Assembly: GCA_017408395.1 (NCBI GenBank)
Contig: JAFQUQ010000038.1
Location: forward strand, 1-36,981
DNA length: 36,981 bases
DNA from: Oscillospiraceae bacterium
GTDB taxonomy: Bacteria > Bacillota > Clostridia > Oscillospirales > Ruminococcaceae
Direction: 5' to 3'
This document shows, piece by piece, positions 26,327-34,496 of the stretch. Each line of letters starts with the position of its first letter. Position 1 is the first letter of the stretch. The notes beneath the pieces are model-generated. The model did no database searches, had not been told where the DNA came from, and was given only the letters and a program-made list of their open reading frames with translations. A program made the position numbers and the translations under genes.

Positions 26327-27778
26327 TTAAACTGCGTAGCAGGCAGGGTCGGTACAGCTTTCCGCAATTTCAAAATCCAATCCCTCAAAATCCTCGCAGA
26401 AACGCTTTTTAAGATACTCCATTGCGATTACCTCGGTATGATAATGACCGCAGTCAAAAAGCGACACGCCGCAGTTTACAGCAGTAACAAGCTGGTCGTG
26501 CTTCACATCGCCTGTGATGTATGCGTCCGCACCGAGCTTTACAGCATTTGGCAGGTCGGAACCTGCACCTCCCGAACAGAACGCAATTTTTCTGATCGGA
26601 CGGCTTCCCTTTGTATAACGTACCACCGTACAGCCAAATATATCCTTAAGACGCTCTGCCATTTTTTCAGGCGTAAGCTCTGCCTTTGAAGCACAGACCA
26701 TTCCATAGCCCCGTCCGTCGCTGTGGACAGGCTCAACAACCGCTTCTTTCGCAGAAAGTTTAAACTCGTCCTTAAGCATATCGAAAATTATGTCGTTTAT
26801 GCCTCCGTCAGCCATATCCAGCGGTGAATGGAAGCAAATGCAGGCTATGCCGTGTTTAAGCGCAAGGCAGGCAGGATTGCTGTCGTCAAGAGTATAAAGC
26901 GGATGATAAATAACGGGATGATGCGAAATAATAACCTTTGCGCCCTTTTCTGCTGCTTCTTTTACAACGTCGCAGGTTATATCCAGCGCTGTCAGCACCT
27001 TTGTCACCTCTGCCTCAGGGTCCCCCACAAGAAGTCCCGAATTGTCCCCCTTGTGAATGATTGAAAGAGGTGCGATTTTATCCATTTCAGCAAGAATATC
27101 CTTAACCTTAAGCATCTTTTTCTCTCCGATCATATTAAACATTCCGTAAGCCGCAGAAATCATTTCCACCCAGCCGCCGCTTCCCGAATCACGTCTTGCA
27201 CAGCCTGCCGTATAAAGCTTTTCTGCGTTCTTTTTTATATATTCAAAGTCGTCCTCACGCTTCGGGTCAAGCCCTCCGACCTGTTCCGAAAGCAGGGTCA
27301 CGGCTCTTTTTTCACCGTCATATTCAGCGTTGAGCACTGTATAGATACGTTTTCCGTCTGAAACTGCCTGCTCTGCTTTAAGCTTAAAACCGTTCTCTGC
27401 AAGCCATCTGCGGAGATACGGTGCCTGCGTCATAGGCTGAAGCACGAGGTTTACTCCCGTAAGCCAGTCTGCGTGGGAAAGAATTTCCGCAATAAGCTCT
27501 CCGCCCATTCCTGCAACAACAATATCCGTGATACCGTCGGGACTGATATTTTTTAAACCGTCCGAGAGCACCACCTCCGATTTATCAAGCAGACCTCTTT
27601 TTTCAAGGGTTGCCCTTGCAGATTCAAGTGGCTTTTCGTTTATATCGGCAGCAACCGCAAAGCTGCATTTGCCGCTTTCCAACAGTTCTGCCGCAAGGTA
27701 GCCGTGGTCAGTTCCCACGTCGCATACCTTATCTCCCGTTACAAATTCCGCACAAAGCGATAGTCTTTTATCAAGCAT
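26327..27778 (-). CDS. trmK: Fusion: tRNA (adenine22-N1)-methyltransferase TrmK + Nif3/DUF34 metal protein
   Basis: A 483-residue two-domain protein. Residues 1-221 match TrmK, with CDVGTDHGYLAAELL (19-33) and VVAGMGGELI, which methylates A22 of certain tRNAs. Residues 222-483 match Nif3-like dinuclear metal proteins: GDNSGLLVG, SHHPVIYHP, FHSPLDMA, GDVKHDQL and CGHYHTE supply the metal ligands. In Bacillus these are adjacent genes (yqfN, yqfO); here one frame covers both. I start at ATG 27778 (SD GAGAGGA) rather than the in-frame TTG at 27802, which overlaps a terminator. An internal SD (GGAGAG) sits 6 nt before the ATG opening the Nif3 part (27115), so Nif3 may also be made alone. Confidence 0.92.
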   Translation of the reverse strand: MLDKRLSLCAEFVTGDKVCDVGTDHGYLAAELLESGKCSFAVAADINEKPLESARATLEKRGLLDKSEVVLSDGLKNISPDGITDIVVAGMGGELIAEILSHADWLTGVNLVLQPMTQAPYLRRWLAENGFKLKAEQAVSDGKRIYTVLNAEYDGEKRAVTLLSEQVGGLDPKREDDFEYIKKNAEKLYTAGCARRDSGSGGWVEMISAAYGMFNMIGEKKMLKVKDILAEMDKIAPLSIIHKGDNSGLLVGDPEAEVTKVLTALDITCDVVKEAAEKGAKVIISHHPVIYHPLYTLDDSNPACLALKHGIACICFHSPLDMADGGINDIIFDMLKDEFKLSAKEAVVEPVHSDGRGYGMVCASKAELTPEKMAERLKDIFGCTVVRYTKGSRPIRKIAFCSGGAGSDLPNAVKLGADAYITGDVKHDQLVTAVNCGVSLFDCGHYHTEVIAMEYLKKRFCEDFEGLDFEIAESCTDPACYAV

Positions 27779-27797
27779 AGCTTTCCTCTCTTTGTCA

Positions 27798-27828
27798 AAC
27801 AAAAATCCGCAAGCCGTGACCTGCGGAT
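27798..27828 (-). terminator. Terminator of the DUF1858 gene
   Basis: A 7-bp stem (ATCCGCA 27805-27811 with TGCGGAT 27822-27828) with a T5 run on the minus strand. It separates the DUF1858 gene from trmK. Confidence 0.7.
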
Positions 27829-27849
27829 CTGTGCGATTTAAACCGCTTC

Positions 27850-28050
27850 TTACTTTTCAGCAAAATGCTTCTGAAGCTTTGCAACAAGGCTGTCAGGGTC
27901 AACGCCGTGTACCATACAAGCTTCTTCGATAGACTCGCCTCTTGATGCAGGACAGCCAAGACAATGCATACCCATTTCAAGGAAGTAAGGCGCTGTATCA
28001 GCATCTTTATCAAGAATATCGCCAATAATTGACTTTTTTGTAATTTCCAT
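27850..28050 (-). CDS. DUF1858 redox-disulfide protein
   Basis: A 66-residue protein. It begins with a short helical segment (MEITKKSIIGDILD) and contains MGMHCLGCPASRGE, the CxxC of the DUF1858 family often described as hybrid-cluster-protein-associated. The motif suggests a redox-active disulfide or metal site; the partner is unknown and no hybrid cluster protein is in the window. SD AAGGAGC and its own promoter and terminator make it a single-gene unit. Confidence 0.92.
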   Translation of the reverse strand: MEITKKSIIGDILDKDADTAPYFLEMGMHCLGCPASRGESIEEACMVHGVDPDSLVAKLQKHFAEK

Positions 28051-28104
28051 AATTAAACGCTCCTTTTTGAAATATACAGGAAAATCTTTTTAGCCTGTAC
28101 AATA

Positions 28105-28133
28105 AGTATACAGCAAATTCGCTTAATTTGCAA
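28105..28133 (-). promoter_or_regulatory. Promoter of the DUF1858 gene
   Basis: On the minus strand TTGCAA (28133-28128), 17 bp, TATACT (28110-28105). Its -35 lies only 8 bp from the divergent promoter of the rhomboid-like gene. Confidence 0.78.
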
Positions 28134-28140
28134 TAGTTTA

Positions 28141-28169
28141 TTGCATTTTTTAATCAGTTGTGATATAAT
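28141..28169 (+). promoter_or_regulatory. Promoter of the rhomboid-like gene
   Basis: TTGCAT (28141-28146), 17 bp, TATAAT (28164-28169), extended TGa. Its position excludes start codons upstream of about 28176. Confidence 0.8.
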
Positions 28170-28203
28170 GTTAATTAATTTATCTGACAGGAGGCAATTT
28201 ATT

Positions 28204-28890
28204 TTGAAATGGCTTAACAAGCTTGAAAGAAAATTCGGCAACATCTACATCTCAAATTTGATGCTTTACATTGTTGTGGGCACGCTTATCGTATATATTT
28301 TTGCGTATCTTTTCCCCGACCTGCCTATTCTTTACTATTTAGGCTTCGACCGTGACGCAATTTTCAGCGGTCAGGTATGGAGAGTTCTCACATTTATACT
28401 TGAACCGTACAGCGACAGTCCCGTTTTTATGATTCTCAGCTGCTATTTTTACTGGATGATAGGCTCGGAGCTTGAACGTGCCTGGGGCGGCTTCAGATTT
28501 AACCTTTTCTACTTTGTGGGCGTTCTGGGAACGATAATCGGCGGTCTTATCACAGGCTTTGCAAGCTGTCACTTCCTCAATCTCTCCCTTTTCCTTGCTT
28601 ACGCTGCAATTTTCCCCGACACACGCTTTATGCTGTTCTTTATCATCCCTGTCAAGGCAAAATACATCGCATACGTTGACGCCGCTTTCCTTGCAATCCA
28701 GTTCCTTCTTTACATCAGAATAGGTCTGTGGCCGTACAGCCTTGTAATTTTAATTGCATTCGTAAACTTCTTCCTTTTCTTCGGCAGTATCTTTTTCAGA
28801 AAGGTACGTGACCACTTCAAATACCGCAAGGTACGCAAAAATTTCCGTTCGCAAATTCAGATGTCAAGACGTGACGACGATGATGAATAA
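28204..28890 (+). CDS. Rhomboid-fold membrane protein, catalytic residues apparently lost
   Basis: A 228-residue protein with about six membrane helices and a basic then acidic tail (SRRDDDDE). The rhomboid framework is visible: FSGQVWRVLTFILEP, then YFYWMIGSELERAWGG and RFNLFYFVGVLGT. At the helix that normally carries GxSG it reads LNLSLFLAYAAIFPD, and no His is seen in the last helices, so it is probably not a protease. I start at TTG 28204: AGGAGG lies 9 nt upstream, while earlier in-frame codons fall in the promoter or lack an SD. Single-gene unit. Confidence 0.8.
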   Translation: MKWLNKLERKFGNIYISNLMLYIVVGTLIVYIFAYLFPDLPILYYLGFDRDAIFSGQVWRVLTFILEPYSDSPVFMILSCYFYWMIGSELERAWGGFRFNLFYFVGVLGTIIGGLITGFASCHFLNLSLFLAYAAIFPDTRFMLFFIIPVKAKYIAYVDAAFLAIQFLLYIRIGLWPYSLVILIAFVNFFLFFGSIFFRKVRDHFKYRKVRKNFRSQIQMSRRDDDDE

Positions 28891-28896
28891 CAAAAA

Positions 28897-28932
28897 GGAG
28901 CTGTACATTTTCTGTACAGCTCCGATTTTTTA
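28897..28932. terminator. Bidirectional terminator between the rhomboid-like and CheX-like genes
   Basis: A perfect 11-bp stem (28897-28907 with 28913-28923). T-rich tracts follow on both strands. Confidence 0.9.
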
Positions 28933-28937
28933 TGTAA

Positions 28938-29819
28938 TTAAATGCTGATAACGAAATTAACCGTACCGAATGAGAAGCATACAGGTACAACGTATGCATT
29001 CTTAAGCTCGGAAAGATTAAGTGTATCATAATATGCCTGTGGGTCGAGAGAAAGCTCGTTGCCCTCTTCGTTGGACACATTTACTGCAAAAAGACCATTG
29101 TGGAGGTTAAGGAATTCGCTCAGACAAGCCTGTGCGTAATCATCATATTCCGTAATCTCCTCCTTTGCAAATCTGGACGCAAACTTCACAGCAGTTTCGC
29201 TGTCAGCTTCGATAACCGTCATTGCGTCAACAGCACCGCTTATTTTCTGACCGATACATTCGGAAAGCACTCTGTCCTGAACGTAATCAGCGTCCATAGG
29301 TGTAAAATCGTCGCCGATGAAACGCACAAGGTTTTTAAGGAGAAGTGTAAGATAGCCTGTAAGATATTTTACGTTGCTGTCGTCCTTGAACTTGTAGAAA
29401 TGAGCTACAAGCTTATTTGTATTGTTGTCGTCAATGTTAATGAAGTCAGCGTCGGAAATACCGTTTTCAGCCTTATATGAAGCAAGCGCCTGTTCAAACT
29501 GTGCATTTGACATCACGCCGCTGTCAACGAGAGCCTGTCCGAGAAGAAGATGACCGCTTGGCTGTGTCTTGAACAGCTCCTCGATCTGATCCCTTGTAAC
29601 AAAGCCCATATCGACCATAATGTCACCGATACGCTTATCCACACGCTGCTGTTCAGCGTGCACCTTATCAACCTGTTCAGCTGTCATAAAGCCTGCATTG
29701 ATTGCAAGAACGCCCAGCTTAAGACGTGTATTTTTCTGATCAGCAAGCGCCTGTGCGAGATTTTCTGCGGAAACAAGCCCCTTATTCAGCAGATAATTTC
29801 CAAAAAATTGTGTAAACAT
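28938..29819 (-). CDS. MshEN-like repeats fused to a CheX/CheC-type phosphatase domain
   Basis: A 293-residue soluble protein. Residues 5-~112 contain helical repeats such as GNYLLNKGLVSAENLAQAL and LLLGQALVDSGVMSNAQFEQA. This pattern (LG..L...G.L....L..AL) is that of MshEN / type II secretion ATPase N-terminal domains, which in some proteins bind c-di-GMP. Residues ~135-293 resemble CheX/CheC: CLSEFLNLHNG gives Glu235 and Asn238 with the ExxN spacing used to dephosphorylate CheY-P, followed near residue 260 by Pro. It lies 15 nt after a CheY-like gene, its likely substrate. SD CGGAGGA. The domain reading is by eye. Confidence 0.75.
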   Translation of the reverse strand: MFTQFFGNYLLNKGLVSAENLAQALADQKNTRLKLGVLAINAGFMTAEQVDKVHAEQQRVDKRIGDIMVDMGFVTRDQIEELFKTQPSGHLLLGQALVDSGVMSNAQFEQALASYKAENGISDADFINIDDNNTNKLVAHFYKFKDDSNVKYLTGYLTLLLKNLVRFIGDDFTPMDADYVQDRVLSECIGQKISGAVDAMTVIEADSETAVKFASRFAKEEITEYDDYAQACLSEFLNLHNGLFAVNVSNEEGNELSLDPQAYYDTLNLSELKNAYVVPVCFSFGTVNFVISI

Positions 29820-29834
29820 AAAGGGTTCCTCCGT

Positions 29835-30203
29835 TTATTCATTTATTTTTTCAAGAATTTTTACTACGCTGTCCTCTGAAAGCGGCTTCTGAATAAAGTC
29901 ATAAGCACCGTTTTCAATAGCGTCCTTAAGGTTAGCCTGTGTACCGACAGATGAAGCCATAACTACCTTTGCAGCAGGATTGAGGGACATAATGTCCTTG
30001 AGTGCGTCAACACCTGTCTTTTTAGGCATAACAATATCCATAAAAACAACGTCAGGCATAACCTCTGCATACTTAATTACAGCCTGTTCTCCGTCAACAG
30101 CTTCAAAAATGTTACTAATACCCTGACTGCTGAAAATTTTATTCATCTGCTTTCTTACGAGAGCAGAGTCATCGCAGATAAGTACCTTTAAATCCTTTGA
30201 CAT
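29835..30203 (-). CDS. Single-domain response regulator, CheY-like
   Basis: A 122-residue receiver domain without an output domain. The acidic pocket is Asp11-Asp12, the phosphoacceptor is Asp56 (FMDIVMP), the switch residue is Ser84 or Ser85 and Lys106 sits in FIQKP. It should be phosphorylated by a histidine kinase or HPt protein, and the adjacent CheX-like protein is a plausible phosphatase. ATG 30203 has AGAGGTG about 11 nt upstream; the in-frame GTG at 30215 overlaps that SD. First gene of a two-gene operon. Confidence 0.94.
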   Translation of the reverse strand: MSKDLKVLICDDSALVRKQMNKIFSSQGISNIFEAVDGEQAVIKYAEVMPDVVFMDIVMPKKTGVDALKDIMSLNPAAKVVMASSVGTQANLKDAIENGAYDFIQKPLSEDSVVKILEKINE

Positions 30204-30272
30204 TGTAAAAAACACCTCTTAAATAAGTAATAATACCAAAAATCAAGCAATTTTATTAAATCACTTGTATTA

Positions 30273-30301
30273 ATTATACAATATTACTGTACCATTTTCA
30301 A
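30273..30301 (-). promoter_or_regulatory. Promoter of the response regulator / CheX-like operon
   Basis: On the minus strand TTGAAA (30301-30296), 17 bp, TATAAT (30278-30273). The leader is about 60 nt. Confidence 0.78.
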
Positions 30302-30439
30302 GACATAAGCCTGCATATTTTTATAGTTGTTTTTTGTTTATTATGCACAATATGTGTGTTTTGAATCATTTATAATTTATATGTATTTAACTTAATACTT
30401 TTTTTAAAACCAATTTTCAGTTAAAAGACCTGCTAAAGG

Positions 30440-30468
30440 TTGACATTAACATTATTTTAATATATAAT
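30440..30468 (+). promoter_or_regulatory. Perfect consensus promoter of the HPt gene
   Basis: TTGACA (30440-30445), 17 bp, TATAAT (30463-30468), a full match to sigma-A consensus. The ~140 bases between it and the divergent promoter are AT-rich with nothing recognisable. Confidence 0.88.
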
Positions 30469-30501
30469 ATTTACAGAACCCCTGAAGAAAGGTATGCAAC
30501 T

Positions 30502-30870
30502 ATGAAAGCAGAATACTCAAACTTATTCAACTCACTGAAATCCCTCAACGTGGATACTGACGGAACAATCAGCAGATTTATGGGAAACGAGGATATTTAT
30601 GTAAAATTCCTTGCAGGCTATCCCGCAGAAGACCGTATGCCGCCTATTTATGAAGCACTCGACTCAAAGGACACGGACAACCTTATTATGCGTGTGCACA
30701 AGCTTAAGGGCGTATCTGGAAACCTCGGAATGAACACCGTTTACACCCGTTCGGAAGATGCGATAAAGCTGCTCCGTGCAGGCATTTATGACGGCGTAAA
30801 GGAAATCATAACCGAAATTGAAGCCGATTACCGCAAAATTTGCGATGCAATAAAAGAAAATACTCCTTAA
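30502..30870 (+). CDS. Stand-alone HPt (histidine phosphotransfer) protein
   Basis: A 122-residue helical protein. RVHKLKGVSGNLGM (64-77) is the HPt signature, with His66 as phosphoacceptor. There is no kinase domain, so it would shuttle phosphate between receivers. Divergent from the response regulator gene 30 kb into the window and followed by a terminator shared with the FapA-like gene. SD AAAGG is 10 nt from the ATG. The perfect promoter suggests steady, strong expression. Confidence 0.92.
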   Translation: MKAEYSNLFNSLKSLNVDTDGTISRFMGNEDIYVKFLAGYPAEDRMPPIYEALDSKDTDNLIMRVHKLKGVSGNLGMNTVYTRSEDAIKLLRAGIYDGVKEIITEIEADYRKICDAIKENTP

Positions 30871-30875
30871 ACAAA

Positions 30876-30912
30876 AATGCTCCCGACTTTTCATCGGGAG
30901 CATTGATTTTTT
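30876..30912. terminator. Bidirectional terminator between the HPt and FapA-like genes
   Basis: A perfect 11-bp stem (30876-30886 with 30894-30904) with T runs on both strands. The plus-strand T run abuts the stop of the FapA-like gene. Confidence 0.9.
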
Positions 30913-32309
30913 TACAGCGGAGCAAACAACGGAAGTCCGTCCTCGCCTATTCTTACGGATGTACGCACATATTCTGCGTCAATCTTTACCGTAACGTCAT
31001 TGATCGTAATTCTTGTACCCGGGTAAATGTAGCCCTTGCAGGAAGCGGAAAGATTTTGTCTTGCTTCAAGTGAAATGTCGATTTCCTTGATACGCTTCTG
31101 TGCATTTTTTATGGTAACGCTGTGAAGAACCTTCTGACGCACTGCATTACCAAGGGTCTGTTCTTTATCCTCAGGAAGATGGTGAAGCTCCTTCTTCTTT
31201 TCGTTAAGGAAATTAACGATAAGAGTCAGGTCCTCAATTTTCTTTTCAAGCTTGGATACTTCATTTGTAAGCTCAATCTTTTCAGCTGCAAGAATAGCGT
31301 TGTCACCAAGAGTAATTTCGGTAGGAATATAGTTCTTGGAGCCGAGGTTTGAAACCTCGATGCTGTTTAAGATCGTAAGTCTGCCGCCGATGATACCGCC
31401 GTTGGAAGCCTTTGTAACAATGGTACCGCCGCAGTAAACGTCACAGATAACGAAGTTCTGTGCGGCAAGATTACCGTCACATTTGATGTTGCTGTGCTCA
31501 CAGAACTGAGCGCTTACATCGCCGTGGGAAACGATTTTTGAGTTTATACAGCCCTTCTTGATGGTGATGTTTCCGCCCGATTCAAGAGTTGCACCGTTTA
31601 CTTCACCGCCGATGATAATGTTTGAATTTGAAGACACCTTGAAGCCTTCGTGGACATTGCCCTTTACGATTACATCGCCCGTAAAGTCAATATTGCCGAC
31701 GGAAGCGTCAACGTCGCCATTGATGGTAACTACGTTTTCAACGTTGAAGGTGCCGTTCTTGAATACAAGATGACCGTCAATATTTGAAACTATCTGAGTA
31801 GCATCTTCATTGAGGGACGTATTAACGCCCACTGTATAAGACGCCTTTTTGCCCTTGATAGGACGCATAACGCCGCCTCTTACGTCAGTACCCTCGGTAC
31901 CGTCGGTAGGATGCTTGATGTCTGCGATAACGTCGCCTGCGTGGATCATACGCACCAGACCAAGGTCCTTATAATCAACAAAACCGTGGTCGTCTTCAAC
32001 AGGCGCAAGCTCGTTTTCCTTGGAATAACGGTATGTAATCTCACCGTTTTCACCGTCCACGGCATACTCTGCCACAGCAACAAGCAGCTTCTGCTCATAT
32101 CTCTCATATTCGATAATAGAGTCAACAACGTCCATTTTTATGCCGAAAACAACGTTGCTCGCCTTAAGCGCATCAAGAATTTCCTGCTTTTTGACATCTG
32201 CTCCGCCGTTTTCGGGAGGAAGCACGGTAACATAAGCTTCTGTATTCTTTGGAATAACCTCAACGATAATTTCGCTGTCCTTTGGAATACCCAAATTCAT
32301 ATCTGCCAT
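30912..32309 (-). CDS. FapA/DUF342 family protein
   Basis: A 465-residue soluble protein. An alpha/beta N-terminal region (about 1-150) is followed by the right-handed beta-helix typical of FapA/DUF342 (about 160-335), with Gly/Asn-rich rungs such as INGDVDASVGNI, VKGNVHEGFKV and SGGNITIKKG. A coiled coil (about 345-420) and a short C-terminal beta segment (YPGTRITINDV) follow. The family is linked to polar localisation and cell-surface or flagellar regulation in some bacteria; its role here is unknown. ATG 32309 has GGGGTG 6 nt upstream; the GTG at 32327 is less likely. Confidence 0.9.
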   Translation of the reverse strand: MADMNLGIPKDSEIIVEVIPKNTEAYVTVLPPENGGADVKKQEILDALKASNVVFGIKMDVVDSIIEYERYEQKLLVAVAEYAVDGENGEITYRYSKENELAPVEDDHGFVDYKDLGLVRMIHAGDVIADIKHPTDGTEGTDVRGGVMRPIKGKKASYTVGVNTSLNEDATQIVSNIDGHLVFKNGTFNVENVVTINGDVDASVGNIDFTGDVIVKGNVHEGFKVSSNSNIIIGGEVNGATLESGGNITIKKGCINSKIVSHGDVSAQFCEHSNIKCDGNLAAQNFVICDVYCGGTIVTKASNGGIIGGRLTILNSIEVSNLGSKNYIPTEITLGDNAILAAEKIELTNEVSKLEKKIEDLTLIVNFLNEKKKELHHLPEDKEQTLGNAVRQKVLHSVTIKNAQKRIKEIDISLEARQNLSASCKGYIYPGTRITINDVTVKIDAEYVRTSVRIGEDGLPLFAPL

Positions 32310-32382
32310 AAAATTCACCCCGCTCACTTTTCATTGTGCTTATTAACACATATCACGTATCAAATTATTATTCCTATTGTTA

Positions 32383-32411
32383 ATTATAACACACCTTGCG
32401 GAAATAATCAA
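32383..32411 (-). promoter_or_regulatory. Promoter of the FapA-like gene
   Basis: On the minus strand TTGATT (32411-32406), 17 bp, TATAAT (32388-32383), extended TGt. Confidence 0.78.
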
Positions 32412-32448
32412 GAGTTTATCTAAATTTAACACTTTTTTTATTAATAAA

Positions 32449-33312
32449 TCATCCTATTTCTACACTATATGCAAAATCATAGGATTTGCCGCAGGACAGT
32501 TTAACAGCATTGGGCATTTCTGTAAGCTCATCCGTATTATCGCAGTAAACAGGAGTGCTGCTCCACGGTTCAAGGCACACAAACTTCGCATTTTCCGTCT
32601 TTTCGGCATCATTGAACCAGGACGACCAGACTGCAATACATCCGCTGTTGTCATAGTGAAGCTTTACGCTGTAATTTTCCTTTTCGTTTTCCAGTGCAAC
32701 CCACGAAGACTCAGGCTTATTCTTCATAAACACATCGTGTGCAAAAAGCTCATGGCTTACGGAAACCTTATTTTCTCCGTTTAAAATCACAGCTTCCGAG
32801 CCGTCTTCCCAGGTCTGTGTGATATTTTCATTCTTTTCATAAACCACGGTATAATCAGAAAATTCACCGCAGCACATAAATGCAGGATGACCGCCGATAA
32901 AGAAGAAAATATCCTTATCGTCCTTGTTTTCAACGGTATACTTCACGTCAAGCTTGCTGCCGTTTAAAGTGTATGCGATTTTCAAAGCAAATTTATACGG
33001 ATAAATTTTAAGGCTGTCCTCGCTGTAATCAAGTCCGAATACGGCACTGTTCTCATTTTCACAAACAAGCTTAAACTCACTGTCTCTTGCAAAGCCGTGA
33101 TTGGCAAGAGCGTACTCCGCACCGTTTACGGTGTATTTTTTAGAAGCGGTGTTGCATATGAACGGAAACAGCACGGGAGCGTGACGCTTCCATACATTTT
33201 CGTCAGCCTGCCAGAGATACTCTCTCCCGTTATTATCCTTTACGGAATGAAGCTCCGCACCGAAAGAATCTATCATAACGTTTAATTTATCAGAAGAAAT
33301 TTTAACCTGCAT
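32449..33312 (-). CDS. Aldose 1-epimerase-like protein, LacX type
   Basis: A 287-residue enzyme of the galactose mutarotase superfamily that interconverts alpha and beta anomers of free sugars. APVLFPFICN (45-54), NHGFARD with His72, GGHPAF with His142 and CLEPWSSTP with the catalytic-type Glu near the C terminus follow the LacX subgroup. ATG 33312 has GGAGG 10 nt upstream; earlier in-frame starts lie in the lysozyme gene. It follows that gene after 16 nt and is probably cotranscribed. A link to glucose released from cellobiose is an inference. Confidence 0.92.
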   Translation of the reverse strand: MQVKISSDKLNVMIDSFGAELHSVKDNNGREYLWQADENVWKRHAPVLFPFICNTASKKYTVNGAEYALANHGFARDSEFKLVCENENSAVFGLDYSEDSLKIYPYKFALKIAYTLNGSKLDVKYTVENKDDKDIFFFIGGHPAFMCCGEFSDYTVVYEKNENITQTWEDGSEAVILNGENKVSVSHELFAHDVFMKNKPESSWVALENEKENYSVKLHYDNSGCIAVWSSWFNDAEKTENAKFVCLEPWSSTPVYCDNTDELTEMPNAVKLSCGKSYDFAYSVEIG

Positions 33313-33328
33313 TTCAAACGACCTCCAT

Positions 33329-34381
33329 TTATTCATCGGACAGCACTTTTTTAAGTGCGTCATACTGTTTTCTGTAATCAACAAAGCTGATGTTCATATC
33401 AACATCCCCGTCAATACCGTCAACCCTGCCGTCACTTGCATACTGCCACATATGAAGCTGATACGGATACGCAGGCGGATTGTAGCCGTCCTTATACTCA
33501 ACATACCAGAAATCGTACTGGCAGAGCCCTCTCATATCAAACTTGTTCAGCGCCATTCTTAAGCCGCTGTATATCATCGGTGTGTAGCCTGCCGCAGAAA
33601 CCTCGTTGCAGAAAGCTACGGCACATTTGTTGAGGGTTTCGGAAGCCAGGTCAACGGTTCTTGCCGTATCATCCTCAGGCAGCTCCCAGTCAAAAATCAC
33701 AGGATATGTGATCTCATAAGGGCTGAGAATTTCACACATAAATCTTGCTTCTTCAGCCGCCTCCTCAGGAGTTACAGCCTGTGAATAAAAATACGCACCT
33801 ACGTCGAGACCTGCCGCCATAGCGCCTGTTATGTACTCATCAACACGCTCGTCCTTGTTTATCCTGCCCGTTTCATATCCACGATAGCCTGCACGGACGA
33901 TTACAAAATCAATACCGTCCGCCGCAACAGCTTCCCAGTTTATCTTACCCTGATGATAAGACACATCAATTCCCGTAACCGATGCCTGCTCACCGTTTAT
34001 GTAATATTCATAGCGGTTTCTTTCATCAAGCACAAGATTGGTGTAATCGTGGGTATTAAGCGGAACATTTTCCATCACAGGCATCCACATATCGCCGTAA
34101 AATGAATCATTAAGGTGAATTACATCGTCTGGCTCGGCATATTCGTAAACCTTGCTGTTCATTGCCATAATGTAATCTTCGCTTTCCTCAAGCCTTTCGC
34201 TCAGGTCGGAAATTTTAGAGTTAAGCATACCGATAACAACAAACATCACAATAAACAGCACCAGCGTAACCGCCGCAAAAACAGGCAGCAGCTTCTTTTC
34301 TTTTACGTTCTGCTGAGCCGCCGTCTCATTTTCAGCTTCGGGCGTATCCTGAACAACCACAATATTCAAGTTTTCATTCAT
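33329..34381 (-). CDS. Membrane-anchored GH25 lysozyme
   Basis: A 350-residue muramidase. A cytoplasmic tail (1-~30), one membrane helix (31-53) and a short coiled coil (54-~80) hold the GH25 domain (about 135-345) outside. GIDVSYHQG (137-145) carries Asp139 and FDWE (230-233) carries the catalytic acids Asp231 and Glu233. VGAYFYSQAVTPEEA, FWYVEY and MWQYASDGRVDGI are further family motifs. It probably cuts peptidoglycan of the cell's own wall. SD AAGGACG is 12 nt from the ATG. First gene of a two-gene operon with the epimerase. Confidence 0.94.
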   Translation of the reverse strand: MNENLNIVVVQDTPEAENETAAQQNVKEKKLLPVFAAVTLVLFIVMFVVIGMLNSKISDLSERLEESEDYIMAMNSKVYEYAEPDDVIHLNDSFYGDMWMPVMENVPLNTHDYTNLVLDERNRYEYYINGEQASVTGIDVSYHQGKINWEAVAADGIDFVIVRAGYRGYETGRINKDERVDEYITGAMAAGLDVGAYFYSQAVTPEEAAEEARFMCEILSPYEITYPVIFDWELPEDDTARTVDLASETLNKCAVAFCNEVSAAGYTPMIYSGLRMALNKFDMRGLCQYDFWYVEYKDGYNPPAYPYQLHMWQYASDGRVDGIDGDVDMNISFVDYRKQYDALKKVLSDE

Positions 34382-34413
34382 AATTTTATACGTCCTTAAT
34401 TTAAATTTAATTA

Positions 34414-34442
34414 ATTATAGCATATTCCTGCCCTGATTGCAA
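34414..34442 (-). promoter_or_regulatory. Promoter of the lysozyme/epimerase operon
   Basis: On the minus strand TTGCAA (34442-34437), 17 bp, TATAAT (34419-34414), extended TGc. Confidence 0.8.
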
Positions 34443-34454
34443 CAGCAACAGGCA

Positions 34455-34486
34455 TATACAAAACGAAGCACAGGAATTTCCCGTGC
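34455..34486 (-). terminator. Terminator of the aldo/keto reductase gene
   Basis: On the minus strand GCACGGG pairs with CCTGTGC (one G-U), then TTCGTTTTGT. Moderately strong. Confidence 0.65.
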
Positions 34487-34496
34487 TCCGCACAAT

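Noticed and set aside
28141-28203. Longer N terminus for the rhomboid-like protein
   Set aside because: The segment contains the promoter; TTG 28204 has an ideal SD.
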